This document shows positions 1 to 9,311 of a stretch of 64,000 nucleotides of DNA, one piece after another. Position 1 is the first letter of the stretch; every line of letters begins with the position of its first letter. Both the position numbers and the translations under genes were made by a program. The notes beneath the pieces were generated by a model. It saw nothing but the letters and a program-made list of their open reading frames with translations, was not told the origin of the DNA and did no database searches. The stretch spans positions 124,001 through 188,000 of the forward strand of contig NZ_QFFY01000008.1 in NCBI RefSeq assembly GCF_003131205.1, read 5' to 3'. The stretch is from Occallatibacter savannae (GTDB lineage: Bacteria > Acidobacteriota > Terriglobia > Terriglobales > Acidobacteriaceae).

Positions 1-67
1 GAACGCACCTTCCCAGGCTGAGCCGCGCACCGCAACCTCTGCTGTGCAGCAGCCCGGTCGTGCGTCT

Positions 68-457
68 ATGTCCGCGAATCGCCTCCGCAAGCACGCCGAC
101 TACCAGCGCGCTTACGAGGCAAGCCGAAAACGCCGTTCCGCATCGATGAGCTGGTTCCTCGCGCCTCAGGCGGAGCCGTCCGCTCCCCGCGTGGGTCTCA
201 CTGCCGGCAAAGTGCTCGGCAAAGCGCACGAACGCAACCGGATCAAGCGCCGGATGCGCGAAGTTCTGCGCAAGCACCTCGACCTGCTTCCCGTCGGATG
301 CGACCTGATCTTTCATCCTCAGCGCATCGTGCTCACCCTGGAATTTACGAAACTGGAAGCCGAGGTTGTGCGTATTCTTCAGCAGGCCAATGCCGAACGC
401 GCTCGCGCCACCACAACCGCAGCTCAGACGCTTGCCCAGGCCGAGCCTGTCCGATGA
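68..457 (+). CDS. rnpA: Ribonuclease P protein component
   Basis: Protein subunit of RNase P, which with the RNA subunit removes 5' leaders from pre-tRNAs in the cytoplasm. About 129 residues, the usual size. The family core is visible: an N-terminal RLRKHADYQRAYEASRK stretch and the RNR-type basic motif in AHERNRIKRRMREVLR (about residues 57-72), which binds RNA. I chose the ATG at 68. A GTG at 44 in the same frame would add eight unlikely residues. The stop overlaps the ATG of yidD (ATGA), as is common in the rpmH-rnpA-yidD-yidC operon. rpmH would lie just left of the window. The C-terminal Ala/Thr-rich tail is low complexity. Confident on family and context. Confidence 0.95.
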   Translation: MSANRLRKHADYQRAYEASRKRRSASMSWFLAPQAEPSAPRVGLTAGKVLGKAHERNRIKRRMREVLRKHLDLLPVGCDLIFHPQRIVLTLEFTKLEAEVVRILQQANAERARATTTAAQTLAQAEPVR

Positions 458-744
458 CACGCATTCTCCTGGCTCTGCTCGCGTTCTATCGACGCTGGAT
501 CTCCCCGGCGCTCCACGCCTCGGGCGGAGGCGGCGGATGCCGTTTTGTGCCCACCTGCTCGGAGTACGCAACCATCGCCATCGCCACGCATGGCCCGCTC
601 AAGGGCAGCGCCCTTGCCATCTGGCGTCTGCTCCGATGCCACCCATTCTGTCGCGGCGGGCTGGATCCGGTACCGCCCATCTCGAAACAAACGAAATCAA
701 ACGGCAGCACGGCCGAACATCTGCCGCACAAGCCTTTACCATAG
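454..744 (+). CDS. yidD: Membrane protein insertion efficiency factor YidD
   Basis: Small membrane-associated protein that helps YidC-dependent insertion of inner-membrane proteins. 96 residues. The conserved core is clear: an amphipathic N-terminus (LLALLAFYRRWISPAL), then CRFVPTCSEYA, then the RLLRCHPFCRGGLDPVP ending. The ATG at 454 overlaps the rnpA stop by four bases, implying translational coupling, and yidC follows 90 bp later. The tail after DPVP (about 22 residues, Lys/Ser-rich) is not conserved in the family. Confidence 0.95.
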   Translation: MTRILLALLAFYRRWISPALHASGGGGGCRFVPTCSEYATIAIATHGPLKGSALAIWRLLRCHPFCRGGLDPVPPISKQTKSNGSTAEHLPHKPLP

Positions 745-834
745 AACGAGAGGCGAGCCTCACCATCCCGGACAGCGATCTCGCACCGGGAAATTGCGAA
801 CGGCGCGCCACTCCTCAACGACAGGAAAAATTCT

Positions 835-2706
835 TTGCCCGAAATTCGCAATCCTAACCTCGACTCTCAGGGGCCCGGCGGAGGCAGCGCGCCAGGTGGC
901 GACTCCCGCAGCATGATCCTCCTGATGGGTCTTGTGCTCGTCGGCGTGATGGCATTCCAGTGGTTCAAGAAGCCCGAGGCTGCTTCTCCTGCGCAGAACC
1001 AGCAGGTCCAGCAAGCGCAGCAGTCCCAGCAGACAGCAGCCAGCGCGTCCGCATCGGGCGCTTCAGGAACGACGCCCGCAAATCAGGATGCGCCTGCTAC
1101 CGCATCGCAGGTTGGCGCTGCCTCTGAAACCACCACCACCATCGAGAACGAAAAGTTCCGCATCACCTTTACGAACAAGGGCGCCCAGGTCCAGCACTGG
1201 ATTCTGAAGGGCTTCACCGATTCCACCGGCAAGCCGCTCGACATGGTGCAGGAGCAGGCCGCGGCACGCTTTGGTCTTCCGCTCTCGCTCTACACCTACG
1301 ACAGCGGTTTGACCGCTCAGCTGAATACGGCGCTCTATCAGCCTTCTACGACAGGGCAGGTTCTGGCGCCCAATTCTGTCAGCTTCCACTACGCATCCGG
1401 CGGCCTGGATGTTGTTAAGACCTTCAGCTTCAACACCACGTACGTCGTCAGCGCACACGTCGAGGTCAAGCGAAATGGCCAGCCGGTCCGTGCCTTGGTG
1501 GCATGGCCCGCCGGCCTCGGCGACATGGAAGAGTTCCTCGCCGCAGCGGGTAAGCGCACCACCTTCGCCACGCATACCGATTCGCAATTTGCCTGGTCCA
1601 TTGACGGTAAGCAGGACACCCAGGCGGTAAGAAAGGTTAGCGGCAACGCCACGATCGATCAGCCCTACGAGTACGCCGCGCTGATGGACCTCTACTTCGC
1701 GGCCGCATTCCTGCCCGACGTGCCGCAGCGCACCACGCTCGTCACGTTTCACAACTCCATAGATCTGCCCAGCGATCTTTCCGACCCGAACAGCGCCAAG
1801 AAGCCGGCCGACGTAATCGGCCTCGCCCTGGGCGATCAGAGCGGCGACACCAACGTTCGCATCTATGCCGGGCCGAAGGAAACCGACATCCTCAACTCCG
1901 TCCACGCCATGGGCTCCGAAGGACATCCGACCGGAGAGTCGCTCGGCTCGCTGATCCAGTACGGCTGGTGGGGAGTGATCGCCAAGCCTCTCTACGTCGC
2001 GCTCCGTTGGCTGCGCAATCTGCTCGGTCCGGGAGCCAACAACTGGGGCTGGGCCATCATCATCGTCACCGTCATCTTCAACGTGATCCTGCTGCCCACC
2101 CGCATCTGGTCGATGAAATCGTCGCTCAAAATGATGCGGATTCAGCCGCGGCTCGACGCGGTGAAGAAGAAATACAACAACCTCAAGATTAACGACCCCA
2201 AGCGCGCCGAGATGCAGAACGAGCAGATGCAGATCATGCGCGAAGAGGGCGTCAATATGTACGGCGGCTGCCTTCCGCTCCTGCTGCAGATGCCGCTCTT
2301 CTTCGCTTATTACCGCGTGCTGCTCAACGCCGTGGAACTGCGGCAGGCGCACTGGTTCTGGCTGCACGATCTCTCCATGCCCGACCCGCTGCACATCCTG
2401 CCCATCCTGATTATCGGAACCATGTTTCTGGTGCAGTTCATCACCCCCGCACCCGGCATGGACCCGACTCAGCGGCGCATGATGGCCATCATGATGCCGG
2501 CCATCATGGGCTTCACGCTGTGGCACTTCGCATCAGGTCTTGCGCTTTACTGGATCACCGGCAACATCATCAGCCTCATCATGCAGGTGTCGATCAACAA
2601 GTCAAAGCTCGGGCAGGAGATGCATGATCTGGCCGTGAAGCGCGCAGCTAAAAAGAAAGGTAGCGTGACGGCTTCGACCGGCCGGGTCATTCAAGGCCGC
2701 CGCTAG
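835..2706 (+). CDS. yidC: Membrane protein insertase YidC (Oxa1 family)
   Basis: Inserts and folds inner-membrane proteins, alone or with SecYEG. 623 residues, typical of the long Gram-negative form. An N-terminal TM segment (about residues 27-45) is followed by a low-complexity Gln/Ala/Ser linker, a periplasmic beta-domain (about 100-370) and the C-terminal 60KD_IMP/Oxa1 domain with TM segments around 375-590. The segment EGVNMYGGCLPLLLQMP is the usual conserved core. The tail is basic (KRAAKKKG), as expected for ribosome contact. The start is TTG at 835, with an AGGA-type ribosome-binding site about nine bases upstream. It is the third gene of the rnpA-yidD-yidC operon, and the next gene is convergent. 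Confidence 0.96.
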   Translation: MPEIRNPNLDSQGPGGGSAPGGDSRSMILLMGLVLVGVMAFQWFKKPEAASPAQNQQVQQAQQSQQTAASASASGASGTTPANQDAPATASQVGAASETTTTIENEKFRITFTNKGAQVQHWILKGFTDSTGKPLDMVQEQAAARFGLPLSLYTYDSGLTAQLNTALYQPSTTGQVLAPNSVSFHYASGGLDVVKTFSFNTTYVVSAHVEVKRNGQPVRALVAWPAGLGDMEEFLAAAGKRTTFATHTDSQFAWSIDGKQDTQAVRKVSGNATIDQPYEYAALMDLYFAAAFLPDVPQRTTLVTFHNSIDLPSDLSDPNSAKKPADVIGLALGDQSGDTNVRIYAGPKETDILNSVHAMGSEGHPTGESLGSLIQYGWWGVIAKPLYVALRWLRNLLGPGANNWGWAIIIVTVIFNVILLPTRIWSMKSSLKMMRIQPRLDAVKKKYNNLKINDPKRAEMQNEQMQIMREEGVNMYGGCLPLLLQMPLFFAYYRVLLNAVELRQAHWFWLHDLSMPDPLHILPILIIGTMFLVQFITPAPGMDPTQRRMMAIMMPAIMGFTLWHFASGLALYWITGNIISLIMQVSINKSKLGQEMHDLAVKRAAKKKGSVTASTGRVIQGRR

Positions 2707-2744
2707 CTCTTCTTCAGAACCAAATCACTTGGTGCGCCGCGCTT

Positions 2745-2773
2745 GTCGCGCCGAAGCCTCCGGCGTAGGCGGA
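2745..2773. repeat. Dispersed palindromic repeat (GCCGAAGCCTCCGGCG family), copy 1
   Basis: A 29-bp copy of a short GC-rich element containing CGCCG-N7-CGGCG, between the convergent ends of yidC and the epimerase gene and touching the latter's stop codon. Related copies occur at 37702-37764 (two in tandem) and 39138-39170. It may act as a hairpin or terminator between convergent genes. Confidence 0.6.
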
Positions 2774-3694
2774 TCACTTCTTTAGCGCCGCACCGAGCGC
2801 CTGATCCAGATTCGGCTCGGAAAAGTGAAATCCTGCGTTGCGTAACTTGGTCGGCTCTACGCGCGCGCTGGCAAGGAGCGCTTCCTCCGCCATCTGCCCG
2901 AAGAGCAGCTTCATGGCAACTGGCGGCACAAAAAGAAAAGCCGGCCTGTGCAACTGCCGTCCCAGCGCGCGGGTGAACTCGGCATTCGTAACTGGATTCG
3001 GCGCTGTCACATTCACCGGGCCTGCGAGTTCGGGGTGATCCAGCGCGAACAGCACCGCCGCAACCACATCTTTCAGCCCCACCCAGCTCATCCACTGCCG
3101 GCCATTGCCGATGCGTGCGCCGAGCCCGAGCTTGAAGGGCGGCAGCATCTGCTTAAGCGCGCCCTCTCCCGGTCCGAGCACGACGCCAAAGCGCAAATGC
3201 ACCACTCGGATACCCGCCTGCTCCGCGGGTTCGGCTGCCGCTTCCCACTGCCGGCAGAGGCTCGCGAGGAAACCATCCCCCGCTCGTGACGCCTCGTCGA
3301 GCACTTCGTCTCCCCGATCTCCGTAAATGCCGATCGCCGACGCCGTGACGAGAGTGGCCGGGTGCTGTTTCAGCCCAGCCAGAGCCGTTGCAAGGCGCCG
3401 TGTCGAGTCGACCCGGCTCGCGATCATCTCCCGCTTATAGTTATCGGTCCAGCGATGCGCGCTGACATTGGCTCCAGAGAGGTGGACGGCCGCTCTCGCA
3501 CCCTCCAGAGGGCCGGGATTCGGGATGGCCGGATCGGAGTTCGGATCCCACTGAAGCTCTCCTTCAGCCGTCTTGTTCCGTCTGACCAGTTGCAGGGTCG
3601 GAATTCCGTTCGCGTCCAGCGCCCGCCGGACCGCGCTGCCCAGCATGCCCGAAGCGCCGCTGAGGATCACGCGTGAGGTGGCTCTTAAATCCAT
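2774..3694 (-). CDS. TIGR01777 family NAD(P)-dependent epimerase (YfcH-like)
   Basis: Short-chain dehydrogenase/epimerase-like protein of unknown substrate. 306 residues. An N-terminal Rossmann nucleotide-binding motif GASGMLGSAV (about residues 13-22) is followed by the family block LSGANVSAHRWT and a TASAIGIYGDRGDEVLDE segment carrying the YxxxK-equivalent region. The C-terminal DUF1731-like part ends in FHFSEPNLDQALGAAL. The length fits the family (about 300). It is a single gene, convergent with yidC and divergent from the XRE-cupin regulator. Family assignment is firm, but the biological role is not known for most members. Confidence 0.9.
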   Translation of the reverse strand: MDLRATSRVILSGASGMLGSAVRRALDANGIPTLQLVRRNKTAEGELQWDPNSDPAIPNPGPLEGARAAVHLSGANVSAHRWTDNYKREMIASRVDSTRRLATALAGLKQHPATLVTASAIGIYGDRGDEVLDEASRAGDGFLASLCRQWEAAAEPAEQAGIRVVHLRFGVVLGPGEGALKQMLPPFKLGLGARIGNGRQWMSWVGLKDVVAAVLFALDHPELAGPVNVTAPNPVTNAEFTRALGRQLHRPAFLFVPPVAMKLLFGQMAEEALLASARVEPTKLRNAGFHFSEPNLDQALGAALKK

Positions 3695-3740
3695 ATTTGC
3701 AGAATCTTCGTTCTTCCCTTGAACAGGAAATTTGACCAGA

Positions 3741-3770
3741 TTGATTAATACCAGATGAGTTTAGTAGGAT
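3741..3770 (+). promoter_or_regulatory. Possible sigma-70-type promoter of the XRE-cupin gene
   Basis: In an AT-richer stretch upstream of 3826, TTGATT (3741-3746) and TAGGAT (3765-3770) are spaced by 18 bp. An overlapping TTGACC at 3732 is an alternative -35. This is a prediction from sequence only. Confidence 0.35.
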
Positions 3771-3825
3771 AGGAACAGGTTTTGATCGGGGCAAAACAGC
3801 TCCGACCAGCCTTGGAGGGCGGAAA

Positions 3826-4575
3826 ATGACCGAGGCGGCAGCTCGAATAGAAGAAACGCAGAAGTCGCAAGTTGATACCGAGACTACGGAAAAGTTCATC
3901 GCTGAAAAACACATCGGCGAACGGATCAAACGCTTGCGGCTGAAAAAATCGATGGGGCTCGTCGAACTCGGAAAGCATACCGGCCTTTCCGCAAGTTTCC
4001 TGTCGCAACTTGAAACGGGGCGCGTTGTGCCGACGCTCCGCAACCTGGCGCGAATCGCGATGGTCTTCTCGAAGGACCTTTCCTACTTCTTCGAGACGGA
4101 ACCGCAATCGATGTTTCGCGTCCATCGACGCAAGGATCGGGTTCGCCTGCCGCAGACCGGTGTGGACGAACCGACGTACTTCTTCGAGAGCCTGGGCTAC
4201 ATGGTTCCCGATCGCAGTATGGACCCCTACTTCGCGCAATTCATTCCCCTGGAAAAATCGAAAGAGGCGCGCGCCCACATGCATCCGGGTTACGAGTTCC
4301 TCTACGTCCTGGATGGCGAACTCGATCTGCATCACGGAGAGCATCACTGCACCCTCGCTGCGGGAGATGCGGTCTACTTCGACTCGAGCACCCCGCACTC
4401 CTATATCTGTGCGAGCAAGAAGCCTGCCGATGCGCTGATTGTCACGATGCATCAGGCGCCCGCGGCTCAGCCCGTAACCCTGCTTCGCTCTGGCACCACG
4501 GCCGGTGCTTCGGTTCTGCAGAGAACAGTGGCCGGTCGCACCGTGCTCGGGCCGGCGGGTCGGGAAGGGAACTAA
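3826..4575 (+). CDS. XRE-family transcriptional regulator with C-terminal cupin
   Basis: DNA-binding regulator, 249 residues. A charged N-terminal leader is followed by an HTH_3 domain at about 26-90 (IGERIKRLRLKKSMGLVELG, then SASFLSQLETG as the recognition region). A cupin_2 barrel lies at about 135-215, with the metal/ligand face HMHPGYEFLYVLDGELDLH and the terminal PHSY motif. Proteins of this architecture sense a small molecule through the cupin and often control nearby metabolism. A strong ribosome-binding site (GGAGG) precedes the ATG. The gene stands alone, facing the TonB receptor gene downstream, so it might regulate that receptor, but nothing in the sequence proves it. The ligand is unknown. 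Confidence 0.9.
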   Translation: MTEAAARIEETQKSQVDTETTEKFIAEKHIGERIKRLRLKKSMGLVELGKHTGLSASFLSQLETGRVVPTLRNLARIAMVFSKDLSYFFETEPQSMFRVHRRKDRVRLPQTGVDEPTYFFESLGYMVPDRSMDPYFAQFIPLEKSKEARAHMHPGYEFLYVLDGELDLHHGEHHCTLAAGDAVYFDSSTPHSYICASKKPADALIVTMHQAPAAQPVTLLRSGTTAGASVLQRTVAGRTVLGPAGREGN

Positions 4576-4599
4576 ACAAGCGAGATTTGCACACTCCAA

Positions 4600-4650
4600 T
4601 GGGCTGGCCTGGCGAACGAGAAAAGACCAGGGCCAGCCCAATCTCTTTTC
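4600..4650 (+). terminator. Rho-independent terminator after the XRE-cupin gene
   Basis: GGGCTGGCC (4601-4609) pairs with GGCCAGCCC (4631-4639) across a 21-nt loop and is followed by a T-rich run. It lies 25 bp past the stop at 4575 and isolates the regulator from the receptor gene. Confidence 0.6.
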
Positions 4651-4809
4651 TAAGTGCCACAACCGAAAGCACCTGCTCCTGTCGCACCCGCCGCCCCTCC
4701 CCTCCCGGTTCTATCCGTCGGATTCACAAAATCTTCTTCCCGGTTGTGCTCAGGCTCACAGAACCTTTCCTGCTTTGTGATTTCCCCTTGTCGCAGGAGT
4801 GCCTGATCC

Positions 4810-7800
4810 ATGTCTGCTCAATTGATTTCGAGATTCAAGTGGCTCGCGGTGTGCCTGTTTTGTTTCGCTTTGTTCTCCGTTGTTGCGGCAGCGCAGAGCA
4901 CGACGCAGGGCGCCATTGCGGGTACGGTTGTAGATGCCAGCGGCGCGGTAGTTCCCGGCGCCGCGGTCACGATGCACAACGACGCAACGAGCGCTGAATT
5001 CAAAGTCGTTGCCGATGCAAGCGGCTACTTCAAAGCGCCGCTCGTGCCTCCGGGCACGTACACGGTCATCATCAGCGCCAGCGGATTCGGCAACTACGAG
5101 GCGAAGCTCGTTCCGGTCACGGTCGGCTCATTGACGGAACTGCACCCTGAACTGAAAGCCGGCGGCGCACAGGAATCCGTCGAAGTGACCGGTGTCGCTC
5201 CTGTGATTCAGTTTGAATCCCCTGAAGTCTCCTCCACCCTGACCACGCAGGAGATCGTGAACCTGCCGCTGAACGGCGGGCGCTGGTCAAATCTCGCACT
5301 CCTCACTCCCGGAGCAGCCTCTGACTCGAACGGATTCGGGCTCATCTCCTTCCGCGGCATCAGCCCCATTCTCAACAATATTGAGATCGATGGCGCCGAC
5401 AACAACCAGGCCTTCTTCTCAGAGGAGCGCGGGCGCACCCGCGCCGGCTACTCGACCTCGCAGATCGCCATCGCAGAGTTCCAGGTGAACACCGGCGTCT
5501 ATTCGGCTGAGTATGGCCGGTCTGCCGGAGGCGTTCTGAACGCAGTCACGAAGAGCGGATCGAATCAACTGCACGGTCAGGCGTACTTCTACGATCGCGA
5601 TAACGCGTGGGGCGCGCTGAATCCATTCACGACCATTACGCGCGTTTCGCTCCCATCTGGTGGCGGCACGCCGACCTTCCCGAACAGCCCCTACCGCCCC
5701 ATCGACTGGCGCAAGCGCTGGGGCTTCGGCGCAGGTGGCAAGCTGATTGAGAACCGCCTTTTCTGGTTCTACGCCTACGACCAGTTCAAGCGGAACTTCC
5801 CCGGCCTTGCAAAGCCATCCAGTCCGTCAGCATTCTTCAACTACTGGGCCGACCTGAGCCTGCCCTCTGGCGCCGCCTGCGCAACCTCTAGCGCCACCAA
5901 GAGTGGTGTAACCACAGTCAGCGCGAAGTACAGCGGATCCGGTTCTCCGGGCAATGCCGAAGCGTGCGCCCTCGCCTACCGCCTCTACGGAGCGGGAGAC
6001 GCCTCCCACTACGCGAGTGCAGCGGCAAAATTCGATCAACTTCTCTTTGGCAAAGCTGTCTCGAGCGTTACGGGATTGACGACCCCTGGTCTTCTCGACG
6101 ACCTCGGGCCAACTCCCCGCACCGGCGACGAGGTGCTCAACACGCCGAAGATCGACTGGCAGGTTTCTCCCACACAGCATGTCAGCGCTCTCTTGCATCG
6201 CTTGCGCTGGGACTCGCCCGGCGGTGTGCAGACGCAGGCTTCGAACAACTACGCCATCGACACCTTCGGTACCGATTATGTCAAGCTCGACTACGGCCTG
6301 GTGAAGCTCGACAGCATGTTCTCGAGCAATTTCAGCAATGAACTTCGCGTGCAGTATGGCCGCGAACTCAACTGGGAAGGCCAGCAGCCTTACAGCGACT
6401 TCACGAAGACCTACCTGACCAACTCGACCGGCACTCCGATCCAGCTCAGCCTCTACGGCGGGTCGAGCAACAACGGCTTCACAGCCGGCTCGCCCTACTA
6501 CTCATTCCGTACCGCGTATCCCGAAGAAAAGAAGACCCAGGTGGGTGACACGGCAATCTGGACTCACAAGGGACACACCATCAAGTTCGGACTCGACGTA
6601 CTGCGCAACGAAGACACGATCAACAATCTCTATCAAAGCAACGGTGTCTACACCTACCAGTACTTCTCCAACTTCTTCGCCGACATCCTGAACCCGTCCG
6701 GTACCTGCGACAGCGGCTACACCGAGACCGGCCTCTCCACGAACGGAACGAAGTACCCCTGCTACTACGGCTTCACGCAGGGCTTCGGCACGCCGAAGTT
6801 CAGCCTCACCACCGTGGACTACGGCTTCTTCGTGCAGGATGACTGGAAGCTCACCCCGCACCTGACGCTCAACCTCGGCGTCCGTTACGATAACGAGCAG
6901 GTTCCTGCTCCGTTCCAGTCACTGATCAGCACCTCCCTGCTCAACATTGCAGTGAACGGCAGCGGGCCCTTCCCCGATGCAGACGCGCAGATCACAAACC
7001 AGCCTGTCGACAACAATAACATCGGACCGCGCGTTGGCCTATCGTGGGATCCCCTCGGAACCGGCAAGACGGTGATCCACGCCGGCTACGGTCTCTACTA
7101 CGGACGCATGCCGAACGGCATCATCCTGAACACGTACGAAGCCGCCGGCAGTCCCAATGGCCAGTACACCATTCCTTCCGTCTACGGATCGACCCCCAGC
7201 AGCACCGTTCCGGTCTTCCCGCAGATCATCGGCGCGGGTAAGTTCGCGACGCCCAGCCTCGATTTCTTCGCGAAGAACTTCCAGAATCCCGAGGTGGAGG
7301 AGTTCGATCTCTCCGTGCAGCAGGAACTCTTGAAGAAGACGTTTTTCTCCGTCAGCTATATGGGCTCGATGGGTCGCAAGCTGCCCAACTTCGTCAACAT
7401 CAACCTCGACCCGGCCTCCACCTACCAGACCACGCTCACCGTTCTTGAGAACCCCAAGTATCCCGGCACAGGCTGCGGTCCGCTCGCATGCGGCACCAGC
7501 ATCGCGTCGACCGTGTACTCCAAGGCCTACAGGAACACGCGCTACGGCTATGTCACCGAGGTGATGAGCAACGTCAACTCCAGCTACAACGGCATGATCG
7601 CCGAGGTGCAGAACCGCAGCTTCAAATACGCGCAGTTCGACGCCAACTACACCTGGTCGCACGCGCTCGACTTCAACCAGAACCAGAGCACATCTCCGAC
7701 GACGAACAACTGGTACGACCCCATCGCCAACCCGCGCGCAAACTACGGCAACTCCAACTTCAACGTTCCCAATCGGCTCGTGATCTGGGGCATGCTGCAG

Positions 7801-8322
7801 TATCCCGGCAACTCGCACAACTGGGCGCGTTTCATCTCCGATGGATGGCACCTCAATCCCGTGTACCAGTGGCAGAACGGCCTGCCCTACTCCGCGGGCG
7901 TGAGCGGGACCCAGCCCTCCCTGGGAACCGCAAACAATCAAAAGGCTGCCGGTTCGGGCATGAATGGATCGGGCAGCTCAGGCTATCTGCTTCAGCTTGG
8001 CCGCAATACGTTCAAGTACCCGAACACCACCGTGCTCGACTGCCGCCTGCAGAAGGACCTGCGCATCAACGAGAAGTACACCATCGAGCTGCTCGGCGAG
8101 ATGTTCAACGTGCTCAACCACCAGAACGTGACCGGCGTGAGCGCAACGGCGTACTCCATCAACACCACCGCTACGTCCACCACGCCAGCCAACACGCTGG
8201 TGTACCAGCCCGCGCAAGGCGCTGGCGTCAACGCCTTCGGCTTCGGAACGGTGAACAACGCCGATTCCAATTTCGTCTACAGCCAGCGACAGATCCAATT
8301 GGGAGTGAAGCTGGACTTCTGA
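4810..8322 (+). CDS. TonB-dependent receptor, Oar-like, with carboxypeptidase-regulatory domain
   Basis: Outer-membrane receptor, probably for uptake of a carbohydrate or other large nutrient. 1170 residues. A signal peptide (about 1-30, ending VVAAAQS) is followed by a CarboxypepD_reg-like beta-sandwich (about 33-120, GAIAGTVVDASGAVVPGAAV) and a plug domain (about 130-240) containing SAEYGRSAGGVLNAVTKSGSN. A long beta-barrel extends to the C-terminus, which ends in hydrophobic LGVKLDF as expected for BamA recognition. This architecture is highly expanded in Acidobacteriota. No TonB box is obvious by eye. A GGAG site lies upstream of the ATG. The gene is monocistronic between two terminators. 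The substrate cannot be read from sequence. Confidence 0.92.
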   Translation: MSAQLISRFKWLAVCLFCFALFSVVAAAQSTTQGAIAGTVVDASGAVVPGAAVTMHNDATSAEFKVVADASGYFKAPLVPPGTYTVIISASGFGNYEAKLVPVTVGSLTELHPELKAGGAQESVEVTGVAPVIQFESPEVSSTLTTQEIVNLPLNGGRWSNLALLTPGAASDSNGFGLISFRGISPILNNIEIDGADNNQAFFSEERGRTRAGYSTSQIAIAEFQVNTGVYSAEYGRSAGGVLNAVTKSGSNQLHGQAYFYDRDNAWGALNPFTTITRVSLPSGGGTPTFPNSPYRPIDWRKRWGFGAGGKLIENRLFWFYAYDQFKRNFPGLAKPSSPSAFFNYWADLSLPSGAACATSSATKSGVTTVSAKYSGSGSPGNAEACALAYRLYGAGDASHYASAAAKFDQLLFGKAVSSVTGLTTPGLLDDLGPTPRTGDEVLNTPKIDWQVSPTQHVSALLHRLRWDSPGGVQTQASNNYAIDTFGTDYVKLDYGLVKLDSMFSSNFSNELRVQYGRELNWEGQQPYSDFTKTYLTNSTGTPIQLSLYGGSSNNGFTAGSPYYSFRTAYPEEKKTQVGDTAIWTHKGHTIKFGLDVLRNEDTINNLYQSNGVYTYQYFSNFFADILNPSGTCDSGYTETGLSTNGTKYPCYYGFTQGFGTPKFSLTTVDYGFFVQDDWKLTPHLTLNLGVRYDNEQVPAPFQSLISTSLLNIAVNGSGPFPDADAQITNQPVDNNNIGPRVGLSWDPLGTGKTVIHAGYGLYYGRMPNGIILNTYEAAGSPNGQYTIPSVYGSTPSSTVPVFPQIIGAGKFATPSLDFFAKNFQNPEVEEFDLSVQQELLKKTFFSVSYMGSMGRKLPNFVNINLDPASTYQTTLTVLENPKYPGTGCGPLACGTSIASTVYSKAYRNTRYGYVTEVMSNVNSSYNGMIAEVQNRSFKYAQFDANYTWSHALDFNQNQSTSPTTNNWYDPIANPRANYGNSNFNVPNRLVIWGMLQYPGNSHNWARFISDGWHLNPVYQWQNGLPYSAGVSGTQPSLGTANNQKAAGSGMNGSGSSGYLLQLGRNTFKYPNTTVLDCRLQKDLRINEKYTIELLGEMFNVLNHQNVTGVSATAYSINTTATSTTPANTLVYQPAQGAGVNAFGFGTVNNADSNFVYSQRQIQLGVKLDF

Positions 8323-8348
8323 CAACTCTTCTCACCGCCAGAAACACA

Positions 8349-8380
8349 AATGCGGCAGCTTCGGCTGCCGCATTCCTTTT
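8349..8380. terminator. Bidirectional intrinsic terminator between convergent genes
   Basis: An 11-bp stem (AATGCGGCAGC / GCTGCCGCATT) with a TTCG tetraloop is followed by CCTTTT. It lies 26 bp after the receptor stop and 8 bp past the end of the convergent gene at 8389. Confidence 0.85.
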
Positions 8381-8388
8381 CAGCAGCG

Positions 8389-9108
8389 CTACTGCGGCTT
8401 GGTCGGCGTTGACGTCGTTCCAGCGGTAGGCTTCGTCGTCCCATTCGCATTCGTCGTGGAAGCAGCAGGTTTCGCGGCGCGCTTCTTTTTGGCCGTCGTG
8501 GCCGGGGCAGGGCATTTCGGCGCGGGCGGTGGTGTTGCTGCTGCTCTCAACGATGCATCCTGCTTCTGCACCGTGTTTCTGAGATCGACGACCTGCTTCT
8601 CCTGCATATCGGCAGTCTGCTGGATCTGGTTGTCGAGAACGACGCGTGCCTTCTCGAGATCCGAAAGTGCCTGCTGCAGTTGGCTGACGTTGTCGCCGGT
8701 CCCGACCACGCGAGACGCTTCCACGACATGCACCATCACGTCGTAGAGAGCATCCACATTACGCGACAGCGGCAACACCTTCGTCAGCGTTCCCGGAGCA
8801 GAATCCGCATCCTTCAGCAGCCCCGGCAGCGTACCTTGCAGATCGCGCTGGATTGCATCGATGTTGGTCCCGGCTTCGTCGCGCACGGAACCGCGCTTCC
8901 ACTTATCCAGCTTCACGTTGCCGACCGTGATCCTAACCTCGTCAAGCGAGCGCTGCAGAATATCGGAAGGCGCAGACGGCGTGAAATAGTTCGCGCCGGA
9001 ATTTGCGCTTCCATTGTTCGCTGCACTGGGCGCAGTGCTCTGGGCGCTGCACCACATCGCTGCAGAAGCCAAGAGGGCAGCGACAACGAAAGGTTTCGGG
9101 ATGCTCAT
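8389..9108 (-). CDS. Exported protein of unknown function
   Basis: Not recognised. 239 residues. A clear Sec signal peptide (MSIPKPFVVAALLASAAMWCSAQ) is followed by a Ser/Asn/Gly-rich linker and a helical central region (about 50-165). The protein ends in a Lys/Ala/Thr/Pro-rich disordered tail (KKKRAAKPAAST onwards). The central part has heptad-like spacing (SQLQQALSDLEKARVVLDNQIQQ), so a coiled coil is plausible. An AGGAAGG site lies about 11 bases before the ATG. It is convergent with the TonB receptor gene. Likely periplasmic, function unknown. Confidence 0.7.
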   Translation of the reverse strand: MSIPKPFVVAALLASAAMWCSAQSTAPSAANNGSANSGANYFTPSAPSDILQRSLDEVRITVGNVKLDKWKRGSVRDEAGTNIDAIQRDLQGTLPGLLKDADSAPGTLTKVLPLSRNVDALYDVMVHVVEASRVVGTGDNVSQLQQALSDLEKARVVLDNQIQQTADMQEKQVVDLRNTVQKQDASLRAAATPPPAPKCPAPATTAKKKRAAKPAASTTNANGTTKPTAGTTSTPTKPQ

Positions 9109-9311
9109 GGGGGGATTCGCCTTCCTTTAAGAACAGCACAACAGGACCCGGGGTGCGTTTTAGCTTAAGTCCGTACCGGACAAGTATCGCCAATGGCACG
9201 GGTCTGCAACAAGTTGAATGACGTGGCCGCTTGCAATGGGTCAGGCTTAGGCGGCTTATCGAAGATTGTCTCCGGGCAACGGACAGGAACGTCCACCCAT
9301 CTACAAACGAA

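Noticed and set aside
1063..2526. 487-residue open frame antisense to yidC
   Set aside because: It mirrors yidC codon structure; yidC is a firm family match, so the antisense frame is a GC-driven shadow.
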